From Spirochaetia bacterium (GTDB taxonomy: Bacteria > Spirochaetota > Spirochaetia > Sphaerochaetales > Sphaerochaetaceae), in NCBI GenBank assembly GCA_900769955.1, contig CAAGIP010000203.1:1-13390 (forward strand): a DNA stretch of 13,390 bases, read 5' to 3'. Position 1 is the stretch's first letter; each line of letters opens with the position of its first letter. Under the pieces are notes generated by a model, which searched no databases, had not been told where the DNA came from, and was given only the letters and a program-made list of their open reading frames with translations. Positions 1 to 5,962 of this stretch are shown here, in pieces. The translations under genes were made by a program, and so were the position numbers.

Positions 1-126
1 TCCTCGCCTTCATGGCAGTGACACTCATGGTCCTCGCCTTCATGGCAGTGACACTCATGGTCCTCGCCTTCATGGCAGTGGCATTCATGGTCCTCGCCTT
101 CATGGCAGTGACACTCATGGTCCTCG
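1..126 (-). repeat. Tandem 30-bp repeats encoding EDHECHCHEG
   Basis: Four head-to-tail 30-bp units (1-30, 31-60, 61-90, 91-120) and a 6-bp start of a fifth lie inside the TPR gene. Units 1, 2 and 4 are identical. Unit 3 differs at two bases, and both changes are synonymous in the minus frame (GAG to GAA and TGT to TGC). Each unit adds three His, two Cys and four acidic residues. The array starts at or before the window edge, so the total copy number is unknown. Confidence 0.95.
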
Positions 127-1316
127 GCAACGTCCTTTGCACTGTATGTATCTGCATTGTCTGCACCGAGGTTATGGACTATTTCTTCCTGAATGAGAGG
201 ACCGAATTGCTCTCCGGTTTTCCTTGTGTACTCTTCCATCATGTATTTAAGCTGTGAGTCGGTAGGGGCAAGAAGACGTGCTTTTTCAAGCCATTCCTTT
301 GCTTCATCGAACTCCTCATCCTGAAGATGGAGGAATGCAAGGTTTGAAATCAGTGTAAGGTTATCGGGATCCATCTCGACCGCGATGTCGAGATAGCTCT
401 TGCTTAAATCCCTGTTGCCGTTTTCAAGCGCGCAGATTGAAAGTTCATTGTAGATGTCAGGATTCATCTCACCGAGCTCAAGACAGCGGAGGAGGGCCTT
501 TTCAGCCTCCTGATAATTCTGAAGCTTTCTGAGTGCCCAGCCCTTGATGAAATATCCGTGCCAGAGCTTGGAATTCTTTGCTATGAACTTCTCAATTACT
601 GCAAGTGCCTTGTCTTCCTCATCAAGCATCATGAAATCGTAGGCCTGCTTTATCTCAAGATCACTGTCGAGCTGAAGCTTCACATCCTGATACATTTTCT
701 TCAGTTTCTGCTTCTTTTCACCTTCTGTTGCCACGCGGAGGTAACGTGAGAGGTACTCAGCTGCCTCATCAAGGTTTCCGAGATATGTGTAGAGACTGCC
801 GAGCTCAGCAAGGATGTCCTCATTCTCGCCGAAGGCATCAAGACCTTCCATCAGTGTATGGAGTGCTTTGTCGAGGTAGAAATCCTCTCCCTTTTCATCC
901 TTATCCTTTTTGCAGTACTGAGACCATGATGTATAGAATGCTGCCAGGTTAATGCATGAAGCGCTCTGCGGCATCAGGTGGTAAACATCCAGAAACAGCT
1001 CTTCTGCAAATGGGTAGTCCTTCTGTTTTTCCTTTGCGATGGCGGCAGTGTTCAGCTCCTGCACGCAGTTACCCTGGGCTGCGAAAACGAAGTCCCTGTA
1101 ATAATCGAAATTACGATGGTTCTTATCATATGCGATTATCGTCAGCATGCCTGCGACTATCGCTTCCATCGTGACATTGTCTGCCGTTACTTTTTCCTTG
1201 CCTGTGACCTGTACCGGGAGCTCGATATCGCATCTGAGCTGAAAGTCACCGATTCTGCGCTCCATTCTCTTGGGGAGCGTAATGAAAACTATCTGATCCA
1301 AACGGGAATTGCTCAT
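1..1316 (-). CDS. TPR-repeat protein with His/Cys-rich repeat tail (C-terminus beyond window)
   Basis: This minus-strand frame is open for 438 codons and runs off the left edge, so it is partial. Residues about 90-370 are rich in TPR-like helical pairs. The clearest are about 253-285 (a YFIKGWALRKLQNYQEAEKAL-type pattern), 287-319 and 321-353; weaker ones lie near 95-115 and 165-195. TPRs are protein-interaction scaffolds. From residue 398 the chain becomes a tandem EDHECHCHEG unit, four copies up to the edge, which looks like a metal-binding tail. No signal peptide or membrane segment is seen, so it is probably cytoplasmic. The ATG at 1316 is the first start after an in-frame stop at 1341-1343. 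It has no Shine-Dalgarno, but a TATACT box lies 6 nt upstream, suggesting a leaderless message. An internal ATG (residue 18) is a less likely start. The partner and function are unknown. Confidence 0.85.
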   Translation of the reverse strand, partial: MSNSRLDQIVFITLPKRMERRIGDFQLRCDIELPVQVTGKEKVTADNVTMEAIVAGMLTIIAYDKNHRNFDYYRDFVFAAQGNCVQELNTAAIAKEKQKDYPFAEELFLDVYHLMPQSASCINLAAFYTSWSQYCKKDKDEKGEDFYLDKALHTLMEGLDAFGENEDILAELGSLYTYLGNLDEAAEYLSRYLRVATEGEKKQKLKKMYQDVKLQLDSDLEIKQAYDFMMLDEEDKALAVIEKFIAKNSKLWHGYFIKGWALRKLQNYQEAEKALLRCLELGEMNPDIYNELSICALENGNRDLSKSYLDIAVEMDPDNLTLISNLAFLHLQDEEFDEAKEWLEKARLLAPTDSQLKYMMEEYTRKTGEQFGPLIQEEIVHNLGADNADTYSAKDVAEDHECHCHEGEDHECHCHEGEDHECHCHEGEDHECHCHEGE

Positions 1317-1322
1317 GGCATC

Positions 1323-1328
1323 AGTATA
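1323..1328 (-). promoter_or_regulatory. -10 box of TPR gene, leaderless layout
   Basis: TATACT is followed by six bases and then the ATG, so the predicted first transcribed base is close to the A of the start codon. No convincing -35 hexamer lies 16-18 nt upstream; that stretch is the U-tract and AT-rich tail of the small RNA gene. Read-through from the small RNA is the alternative source of transcript. Confidence 0.4.
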
Positions 1329-1359
1329 ATGATTTTTGAGTTATTAGGCTATAAAAAAG

Positions 1360-1534
1360 AAAAAATACCAAGACCGCATGTACTCTTGAACCGAGATGTT
1401 CAAGGGGGAAGCCTAGTTTAGCCTGAGGGATTCTGTTCCGTTAAACTTGAATCAGAGGTGGGAGCAATGCACCCTTTTCTATTCCAGCTTCCGTAAAGTA
1501 GAATTTGAGCCAAGAGACTTATATGGGCCTTGGT
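1360..1534 (-). ncRNA. ssrS: Structured small RNA, probably 6S RNA
   Basis: A transcript of about 175 nt is predicted from a strong promoter to a U-rich tail, with no ORF. Its two ends pair in a long interrupted closing stem: ACCAAG at 1534-1529 with CTTGGT at 1372-1367, then CC/GG and CAU/AUG steps, then CTCTTG with CAAGAG. A GGAAGC/GCTTCC stem closes the apical half, leaving an open central region. The 3' strand holds a CTTGAAC-loop-GTTCAAG hairpin (about 1402-1383), much like the CCTTGAAC..GGTTCAAGG segment in the 3' part of E. coli 6S RNA. 6S RNA binds sigma70-RNA polymerase as a promoter mimic. Length, overall shape and position next to a ZapB-like gene fit 6S (E. coli ssrS adjoins zapA). 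The existence of an RNA gene is much surer than its family. Confidence 0.65.
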
Positions 1535-1540
1535 GTGTAC

Positions 1541-1569
1541 ATACTAGCAGAAAGATTCATCCCGTACAA
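1541..1569 (-). promoter_or_regulatory. Promoter of the 6S-like RNA
   Basis: TTGTAC (1564-1569) and TAGTAT (1541-1546) are separated by exactly 17 nt. The predicted start, seven bases past the -10, is the first A of the ACCAAG arm of the closing stem. The promoter begins just after the terminator of the upstream operon, so the RNA appears to be an independent unit. Confidence 0.75.
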
Positions 1570-1575
1570 GCTTTA

Positions 1576-1610
1576 GGAAAAAGAAAAAGGATCGCCGTGA
1601 TGACGATCCC
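1576..1610 (-). terminator. Terminator of the infC-rpmI-rplT operon
   Basis: On the minus strand a GGATCG/CGATCC stem, extendable to 8 bp with one G-U pair, is followed by TTTTTCTTTTT. It lies 28 nt past the stop of the ZapB-like gene, so that gene belongs to the ribosomal-protein operon. Confidence 0.8.
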
Positions 1611-1637
1611 GGATTTGAATAATGGGTTCTTTTCCGA

Positions 1638-1976
1638 TCAGAGTTCAGTGCCCTCGAATGTCTCGATATCAGCTGCGCTGCCATCGATAGTGAAGCTCTC
1701 TGCTGCCTCAAGCTCGGCACTGTCGAGAGTACCGAAGTCGGCAAGAGTGTCAAGATCGAGTGAATCAAGACTGTCAAGTGCGGCGGAGATCGCCTCCTCG
1801 ATGACGGCAGTATCTGCGGAAGTCCTGTTAAGCAGCTCCTGAAGCTCCTCGTTATGGTTCGTGACCATCGTAAGGCGTTCGGTGAGCTCCTGTTTGTCAA
1901 GTCGCAGCCTGTTGATAAGGGCTATCGCCTTGTTGACCTTTTCCTCGAGTAATCTGCTTTTTTCGATTAAGCTCAT
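1638..1976 (-). CDS. Small ZapB-like coiled-coil protein
   Basis: This 112-residue protein has an N-terminal coiled coil (residues about 3-58, heptads rich in Leu, Glu, Lys and Arg) and a very acidic C-terminal tail (about 60-112, many Asp, Glu, Ser and Ala). There is no signal peptide or membrane helix. ZapB is a small coiled-coil protein of the division ring that works with ZapA and FtsZ. The resemblance here is in size, coiled-coil content and context rather than any diagnostic motif. The start is fixed by a strong AGGAGG site about 5 nt upstream of the ATG. It is the last gene of the infC-rpmI-rplT operon, 29 nt after rplT, and precedes the 6S-like RNA. A role in division coordinated with ribosome synthesis is inference. 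Confidence 0.75.
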   Translation of the reverse strand: MSLIEKSRLLEEKVNKAIALINRLRLDKQELTERLTMVTNHNEELQELLNRTSADTAVIEEAISAALDSLDSLDLDTLADFGTLDSAELEAAESFTIDGSAADIETFEGTEL

Positions 1977-2005
1977 GATCTCCTCCTTTGTTTACTGATC
2001 AGGAC

Positions 2006-2362
2006 TTATGCGAGAACTGCCTTGACCTGAGCCACGAGAGCTGAGAAAGCTGCCTTATCCTCGATTGCCATGTTGGATAATGCCTTTCTGTTAAGCTCGA
2101 TGTTCGCAAGCTTCAGACCATGCATGAACTGAGAGTAGTTGAGGCCTTCTGCCTGAACTGCAGCGCTGATACGAGCAATCCAGAGCTTTCTGAAGTCTCT
2201 CTTCTTCTCTTTTCTGCCCCTGTAAGCATACTGACCTGCCTTTGCGACAGCGTCCTTAGCTACACGGTAGTTGGTGCTTCTGCGACCGAAATAGCCTTTA
2301 GCCTGGTCGAGAATCTTCTTTCTTCTGTCCTTGTGTTTTGTTCCGTCTACTGCTCTTGGCAT
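2006..2362 (-). CDS. rplT: 50S ribosomal protein L20
   Basis: Full-length at 118 residues. The basic N-terminal extension (PRAVDGTKHKDRRKKILDQAKG, split by GYFGRRSTNYRVAKDAV) and the globular part (KRDFRKLWIARI, GLNYSQFMHGLK) are characteristic of L20, which binds 23S rRNA early in 50S assembly. The ribosome binding site overlaps the rpmI stop (TAAGGAG), so translation of the two is probably coupled; the gap is 15 nt. In well-studied bacteria L20 also represses its own operon by binding the mRNA. Confidence 0.98.
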   Translation of the reverse strand: MPRAVDGTKHKDRRKKILDQAKGYFGRRSTNYRVAKDAVAKAGQYAYRGRKEKKRDFRKLWIARISAAVQAEGLNYSQFMHGLKLANIELNRKALSNMAIEDKAAFSALVAQVKAVLA

Positions 2363-2377
2363 TTTATCTCACTCTCC

Positions 2378-2575
2378 TTATGCGTATGGGAGCATTGATT
2401 TTGCTCTCTTTGCTTCAACGTCGGAAAGGATTCCGGCGTGCCTGAGGCCCATCTTCCTCTTGGAAGATTTCTTGGTGAGAATATGGCGGAGACCCATCTT
2501 CTTGTAAGCTACCTTTCCTGAACCGGTAACTCTGTAGCGCTTTGCAGCGCTCTTTCTTGTTTTCATCTTTGGCAT
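2378..2575 (-). CDS. rpmI: 50S ribosomal protein L35
   Basis: The product is 65 residues with the L35 hallmarks MPKMKTRKSAAKRY at the start, then GLRHILTKKSSKRKM. L35 is a small, very basic protein of the large subunit. I chose the ATG at 2575 rather than the in-frame ATG at 2584: the upstream one lies inside the AAGGA ribosome binding site that serves the later one (8-nt spacing), and the later one gives the conserved MPKMKT start. The 71-nt gap after infC contains a 12-bp palindrome that may be regulatory. Confidence 0.97.
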   Translation of the reverse strand: MPKMKTRKSAAKRYRVTGSGKVAYKKMGLRHILTKKSSKRKMGLRHAGILSDVEAKRAKSMLPYA

Positions 2576-2633
2576 AATAACCATCCTTACTGCACCGCAG
2601 GGAACAAGTACCCCTGAAGTTACATTATTTAAA

Positions 2634-2645
2634 ATCCGTACGGAT
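2634..2645 (-). repeat. 12-bp palindrome directly after infC stop
   Basis: ATCCGTACGGAT is a perfect palindrome starting one base past the infC stop codon. On the minus strand it is followed by TTTT, so it could act as a short attenuating hairpin, an mRNA end-stabilising hairpin or part of an L20 feedback site. It is too small to count as a terminator by itself. Confidence 0.4.
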
Positions 2646-2646
2646 C

Positions 2647-3174
2647 TTATTTCTTTCTTGCCGGGCTGACGAGCATGCTCATCATCTTGCCTTCCATGAA
2701 GGCACCTTTATCTACATTGTACTGTACACCATTTTCGGTGAGTATCTCAAGTATCTTGTCGAGTACTACCTTACCGAGCTCGGTGTGAGCCAGCTCACGG
2801 CCACGGAAGCGGACTGAAACCTTGACCTTGTTGCCTTCGCCGAGGAACTCCGCGATGAATTTGCTCTTGGTCTCAAGATCGTGCCTGTCGATCTTGGGCT
2901 GCATCCTGATTTCCTTAACCTTGACCACAGCCTGATTCTTTTTCGCATCTCTCTGCTTCTTTTCCATCTCATAGCGGTACTTACCGAAATCGAGGATCTT
3001 GCATACAGGCGGGTTCGCATTCGGAGATACCTCAACTAAGTCAAGTCCTGCCTCTTCAGCGAGCTGGCAGGCATCAAAGAGCTTCATCACTCCTCTCTGG
3101 TCGCCGTTCTGATCGATCACGCGCACCTCATGCGCCCTGATCTGCCTGTTGATACGTAAATCTTTAGTAGCCAA
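2647..3174 (-). CDS. infC: Translation initiation factor IF-3
   Basis: The product is 175 residues, normal for IF3, with the N-domain (about 1-75, including RINRQIRAHEVRVID and the conserved NPPVCKILDFGKYRYE) and C-domain (about 85-172, KVKVSVRFRGRELAHTELG). IF3 binds the 30S subunit, keeps subunits apart and proofreads start codons. The start is TTG, not ATG: GGGAG lies 5 nt upstream, and the in-frame product MATKDLRINRQIRAHE matches the family N-terminus. An ATT one base upstream is out of frame. E. coli infC uses the rare AUU and is thereby autoregulated by IF3, so a non-AUG start here may serve the same purpose. It is the first gene of the operon, with two possible promoters upstream. Confidence 0.97.
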   Translation of the reverse strand: MATKDLRINRQIRAHEVRVIDQNGDQRGVMKLFDACQLAEEAGLDLVEVSPNANPPVCKILDFGKYRYEMEKKQRDAKKNQAVVKVKEIRMQPKIDRHDLETKSKFIAEFLGEGNKVKVSVRFRGRELAHTELGKVVLDKILEILTENGVQYNVDKGAFMEGKMMSMLVSPARKK

Positions 3175-3203
3175 TTAAACTCCCATTCAGCATTCTAGCC
3201 GTC

Positions 3204-3233
3204 AATATAGATTTGGAATAACCCACAGCACAA
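3204..3233 (-). promoter_or_regulatory. Possible second (proximal) infC promoter
   Basis: TTGTGC (3228-3233), an 18-nt spacer and TATATT (3204-3209) lie closer to infC and would give a leader of about 23 nt. The -35 is poorer than that of the distal promoter, and the two overlap almost end to end. Confidence 0.4.
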
Positions 3234-3234
3234 T

Positions 3235-3264
3235 AATATAGCACAGTAAAATATTTGCTGTCAA
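3235..3264 (-). promoter_or_regulatory. Main infC-operon promoter
   Basis: A perfect TTGACA (3259-3264), an 18-nt spacer and TATATT (3235-3240). The predicted start is near 3228, giving a leader of about 54 nt. The fba terminator lies just upstream, so the operon is transcribed separately from fba. Confidence 0.75.
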
Positions 3265-3298
3265 AAGGTTTAAGGTGTATTTTAACGTCATTTGGGCA

Positions 3299-3329
3299 TA
3301 AAAAAGAGGACTGCGGGTGCAGTCCTCCT
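3299..3329 (-). terminator. Terminator of fba
   Basis: On the minus strand a perfect 9-bp GAGGACTGC/GCAGTCCTC stem with a 4-nt loop is followed by seven T. It lies about 20 nt past the fba stop. There is no T-run on the plus strand, so it works in one direction. Confidence 0.95.
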
Positions 3330-3347
3330 TCACATTTGGCGACTTTA

Positions 3348-4346
3348 TCAGTCGAGAGCATGTCCGGCAGAGCCGAGAACATCGATGTTTTTGTGCATGT
3401 ACATCTTCTTGAGAGCCTCACGTGCGGGTCCGAGATACTTTCTGGGATCGAACTCAGCGGGTTTCTCATCGAAGAGTCTTCTGATGGTACCTGTCATTGC
3501 AAGTCTTCCGTCAGAGTCGATGTTGATCTTACATACTGCGGACTTTGAAGCTTCCCTGAGCTGCTCCTCGGGGATACCTACGCTGTCCTTAAGTGCACCG
3601 CCGTGCTCGTTGATCATCTTTACATATTCCTGGGGAACTGAGGATGAACCATGGAGTACGATGGGGAAACCGGGGAGCTTGACCTCGATCTCCTTAAGGA
3701 TGTCGAAGCGGAGGGGAGGCGGGATAAGGATACCGTCAGCATTGCGTGTGCACTGAGCGGGTGTGAACTTGTTTGCGCCGTGAGATGTACCGATTGAAAT
3801 TGCAAGTGAGTCAACGCCTGTCTTTGCGACGAAGTCTTCAACTTCCTCAGGCTTTGTGTAGTGGGTTACTTCACTTGAAACTTCATCCTCGATACCTGCG
3901 AGGACACCGAGCTCACCTTCAACAGTTACATCGAACTGATGAGCGTATTCAACAACCTTTCTTGTTAGAGCAACGTTCTCTTCATAGGGGAAGTGTGAAC
4001 CGTCGATCATGACTGATGAGAAGCCATTGTCGATACAGTCCTTACATGTCTCGAAAGAATCACCATGGTCAAGGTGAAGAACGATGGGGATATCGCAGCC
4101 GAGCTCATGAGCATACTCGACAACACCGCGTGCCATGTTCCTTAAGAGGTTGATGTTGGCATAATCCCTTGCGCCGCGTGATACCTGTAAGATGACAGGG
4201 CTCTTAGTCTCGACACAAGCCTGTACGATAGCCTGCATCTGCTCCATGTTGTTGAAGTTGTATGCAGGAATGGCATAGCCGCCCTTAACTGCCTTTGCAA
4301 ACATATCTCTTGTGTTTACGAGGCCCAATTCCTTGTAACTGACCAT
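3348..4346 (-). CDS. fba: Class II fructose-bisphosphate aldolase
   Basis: This cytoplasmic zinc enzyme cleaves fructose 1,6-bisphosphate to glyceraldehyde 3-phosphate and dihydroxyacetone phosphate in glycolysis, and runs the reverse in gluconeogenesis. The 332-residue sequence has the class II signatures: HLDHG (91-95, catalytic Asp93 and zinc ligand His94), VEGELG (142-147), SHG (188-190, His189), LHGSS (231-235, His232), and the NIDSD phosphate-binding segment (275-279). AGGAGGA upstream fixes the ATG. It is a single-gene unit with its own promoter and terminator, divergent from the membrane-anchored gene at 4436. Length and internal order are those of the bacterial family, and nothing is missing. 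Confidence 0.97.
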   Translation of the reverse strand: MVSYKELGLVNTRDMFAKAVKGGYAIPAYNFNNMEQMQAIVQACVETKSPVILQVSRGARDYANINLLRNMARGVVEYAHELGCDIPIVLHLDHGDSFETCKDCIDNGFSSVMIDGSHFPYEENVALTRKVVEYAHQFDVTVEGELGVLAGIEDEVSSEVTHYTKPEEVEDFVAKTGVDSLAISIGTSHGANKFTPAQCTRNADGILIPPPLRFDILKEIEVKLPGFPIVLHGSSSVPQEYVKMINEHGGALKDSVGIPEEQLREASKSAVCKINIDSDGRLAMTGTIRRLFDEKPAEFDPRKYLGPAREALKKMYMHKNIDVLGSAGHALD

Positions 4347-4378
4347 TAATATAGTCCTCCTACGTTTTATTCGATATA

Positions 4379-4407
4379 ATATTATCGTTATGGCCGTGTA
4401 AGGTCAA
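4379..4407 (-). promoter_or_regulatory. fba promoter
   Basis: TTGACC (4402-4407), a 17-nt spacer and TAATAT (4379-4384) precede a leader of about 25 nt carrying a good ribosome binding site. The -35 end faces the divergent gene at 4436. Confidence 0.65.
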
Positions 4408-4435
4408 TTAATTGCATTTTGAAAGTGGTTGATAT

Positions 4436-5218
4436 ATGATGTTTTTCGTGCGGAAAACTACAAAAACACTCCTGCTTTCACTGATAATCACTGTATTGTG
4501 TTTCCTTTTGCTTACGGGGCTCTTCTTCCTGCGCACGGAAGTCAATGTCATTGTTTCAGGTGAGGAAGAGGCTCTTCTGAAGAGTTATTTCAGGACACCT
4601 GCCTTTTCATCATACAGAATCACCGTGAGTGTATATCCTGAAGTAAAGGAAGGGGTAAGTCATCTTTACTCTCCCATTGCGGCCCTCCGCGCAGCTGATG
4701 AAGGTGCCGTACTTCCTGCATCAGCGTGCTGGGGAATTGGGGAAAACGACAGCTTTGACCTTGTCTATACTCCTGGTAAGAGCGAAAGGTGGCTTTGTGC
4801 AGTTGATGCGGACAAAAAGCTCGGAACAGCCCTTGTGTATAACAGCCAGAGTTCCAATGAGCGGGAAGTTGCATCTCTCATGCCGTCTTCAGTCACCCTG
4901 ATACCATATGACGGCTATGTGTCATTTATCTCGGCAGGGGAAATCAGGAAGAAGCTTGATGAAGGAAAGATTGGAACTGTCATGATACCTGAACCTTCAT
5001 CGGCTGTCAGTCTTCTCGAAGAGATTCCGGATCTTTCACTTATTATATCAACATATTATAAGGATGCACTTGAGACGGGAGATCCCGCATTCGTGGTATG
5101 CGAAGACTTCGATGAGATGATTAATTCCCTCCTGAAGGGGGAGGAGGGAGTGCGTGAGACTCCATACATCCTCTTACCTTGCAAGCAGGGTCTGAAAGTT
5201 CTTTTCAACAAGCTCTGA
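4436..5218 (+). CDS. Membrane-anchored extracytoplasmic protein of unknown function
   Basis: I do not recognise this 260-residue protein. The N-terminus is basic (VRKTTK), followed by one strong hydrophobic segment (about 12-32, LLLSLIITVLCFLLLTGLFF), giving a signal anchor with the rest outside the cytoplasmic membrane. There is no lipobox cysteine at a usual position. The remainder alternates predicted strands and helices, for example VNVIVSG, IGTVMIPE and LSLIISTYY, which could be a Rossmann-like or periplasmic-binding-like fold; this is speculative. The start is either of two adjacent ATGs (4436 or 4439), with a weak AGTGG site. It stands alone on the plus strand, divergent from fba, and its last 45 bp overlap the end of the convergent tatD gene. 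No terminator is visible after it. Confidence 0.8.
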   Translation: MMFFVRKTTKTLLLSLIITVLCFLLLTGLFFLRTEVNVIVSGEEEALLKSYFRTPAFSSYRITVSVYPEVKEGVSHLYSPIAALRAADEGAVLPASACWGIGENDSFDLVYTPGKSERWLCAVDADKKLGTALVYNSQSSNEREVASLMPSSVTLIPYDGYVSFISAGEIRKKLDEGKIGTVMIPEPSSAVSLLEEIPDLSLIISTYYKDALETGDPAFVVCEDFDEMINSLLKGEEGVRETPYILLPCKQGLKVLFNKL

Positions 5219-5926
5219 AAGCTCCTCAAGGCTCGTGTTTCTGATTTCCGCAACCCTTTCGTATGTGTGTATGATCTTCTCAGGATCATTTGGCCTTCCC
5301 CTCAGCGGTTCCGGGGTAAGGTAGGGTGAATCGGTCTCAAGAAGGAGACACTCATCGGGAACCATGGCACATATTTTCCTTAACGCGCTGTTTCTTTTAT
5401 AGGTGACGGTTCCTGAGAAGGAAATCATGAAACCGAGCTCCAATGCCCTTTTCATGAAAGACTCATCAGCACTGAAGCAGTGAATGATCCCACCTTTTGG
5501 AACCCTCTTTTCCTCAAGCATGGCAATTACATCTTCATCAGCATCCCTGTTATGGATGATGACGGGCAGCGAATAATCCTTCGCTGTTTCCAGCTGGAGG
5601 ACAAAAAGCTTTTTCTGGGCCTCCTTTCCGTCTGCGTCCCTGAACCAGTCAAGCCCGATTTCCCCGAGAAAGGAGGGCCTGTATTTCTCAAGGTCTTCCC
5701 TGATCCCGCGGTCAATATCCTCAGGAAGACTGCCATCCCTCACGCACCAGGGGCCTGCCCCGATTGAGTACTTTATCCCGGGAAACATTCTGATAAGGGG
5801 CATACGCTCCTCTATGTCATGGGGATCGGTGCCGATGTCCATACCGGATTTTATATTAAGTGTCTTTATGTCAGCACCGGAGCTTGCCATTGTCCAGAGA
5901 TGAAAGTGAGTGTCAGTAAGTATCAT
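5174..5926 (-). CDS. tatD: TatD-family metal-dependent hydrolase (putative DNase)
   Basis: TatD-family proteins are cytoplasmic TIM-barrel metal-dependent nucleases/phosphodiesterases. From the ATG at 5926 the product is 250 residues, close to family length, with all expected ligands: DTHFH (His7, His9), GEIGLDW (Glu89), IIHNRDA (His125), IIHCFS (His149) and LLETDSPYL (Asp199). An upstream TTG at 5962 would add 12 residues, but those lie inside a hairpin and the promoter. The ATG at 5926 begins the conserved motif directly. It has no ribosome binding site; TATATT ends 6 nt before the ATG, suggesting a leaderless message. The final 45 bp are shared antisense with the gene at 4436-5218. It is transcribed after the lipoprotein gene but has its own promoter. 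Confidence 0.93.
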   Translation of the reverse strand: MILTDTHFHLWTMASSGADIKTLNIKSGMDIGTDPHDIEERMPLIRMFPGIKYSIGAGPWCVRDGSLPEDIDRGIREDLEKYRPSFLGEIGLDWFRDADGKEAQKKLFVLQLETAKDYSLPVIIHNRDADEDVIAMLEEKRVPKGGIIHCFSADESFMKRALELGFMISFSGTVTYKRNSALRKICAMVPDECLLLETDSPYLTPEPLRGRPNDPEKIIHTYERVAEIRNTSLEELSELVEKNFQTLLAR

Positions 5927-5932
5927 GGCATG

Positions 5933-5962
5933 AATATAGCGAAACAGCCCTGAATGGTTCAA
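5933..5962 (-). promoter_or_regulatory. tatD promoter, leaderless layout
   Basis: TTGAAC (5957-5962), an 18-nt spacer, TATATT (5933-5938), six bases, then the ATG of tatD. The predicted transcription start falls at or next to the A of the start codon. Confidence 0.6.

Noticed and set aside
1..126. CRISPR array
   Set aside because: The 30-bp units are directly adjacent with no spacers and are in frame within a coding gene.
12..257. Plus-strand frame with a repetitive Met/Ala/Val/Leu protein over the 30-bp repeats
   Set aside because: It is the antisense of the TPR gene's repeat tail. The minus frame stays open for 438 codons, and synonymous changes in the repeat favour the minus reading.
978..1421. 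Plus-strand frame of 147 codons entering the non-coding gap
   Set aside because: It runs antisense to the TPR gene and through the 6S-like RNA, has no ribosome binding site and shows no recognisable protein.
1370..1545. Structured RNA on the plus strand, or a riboswitch for the TPR gene
   Set aside because: The hairpins are nearly symmetric, but only the minus strand has a promoter at one end and a U-tract at the other. I recognise no known riboswitch core.
5174..5962. Longer tatD starting at TTG 5962
   Set aside because: The added 12 residues come from the promoter and hairpin, are not part of the family N-terminus, and the TTG has no ribosome binding site.
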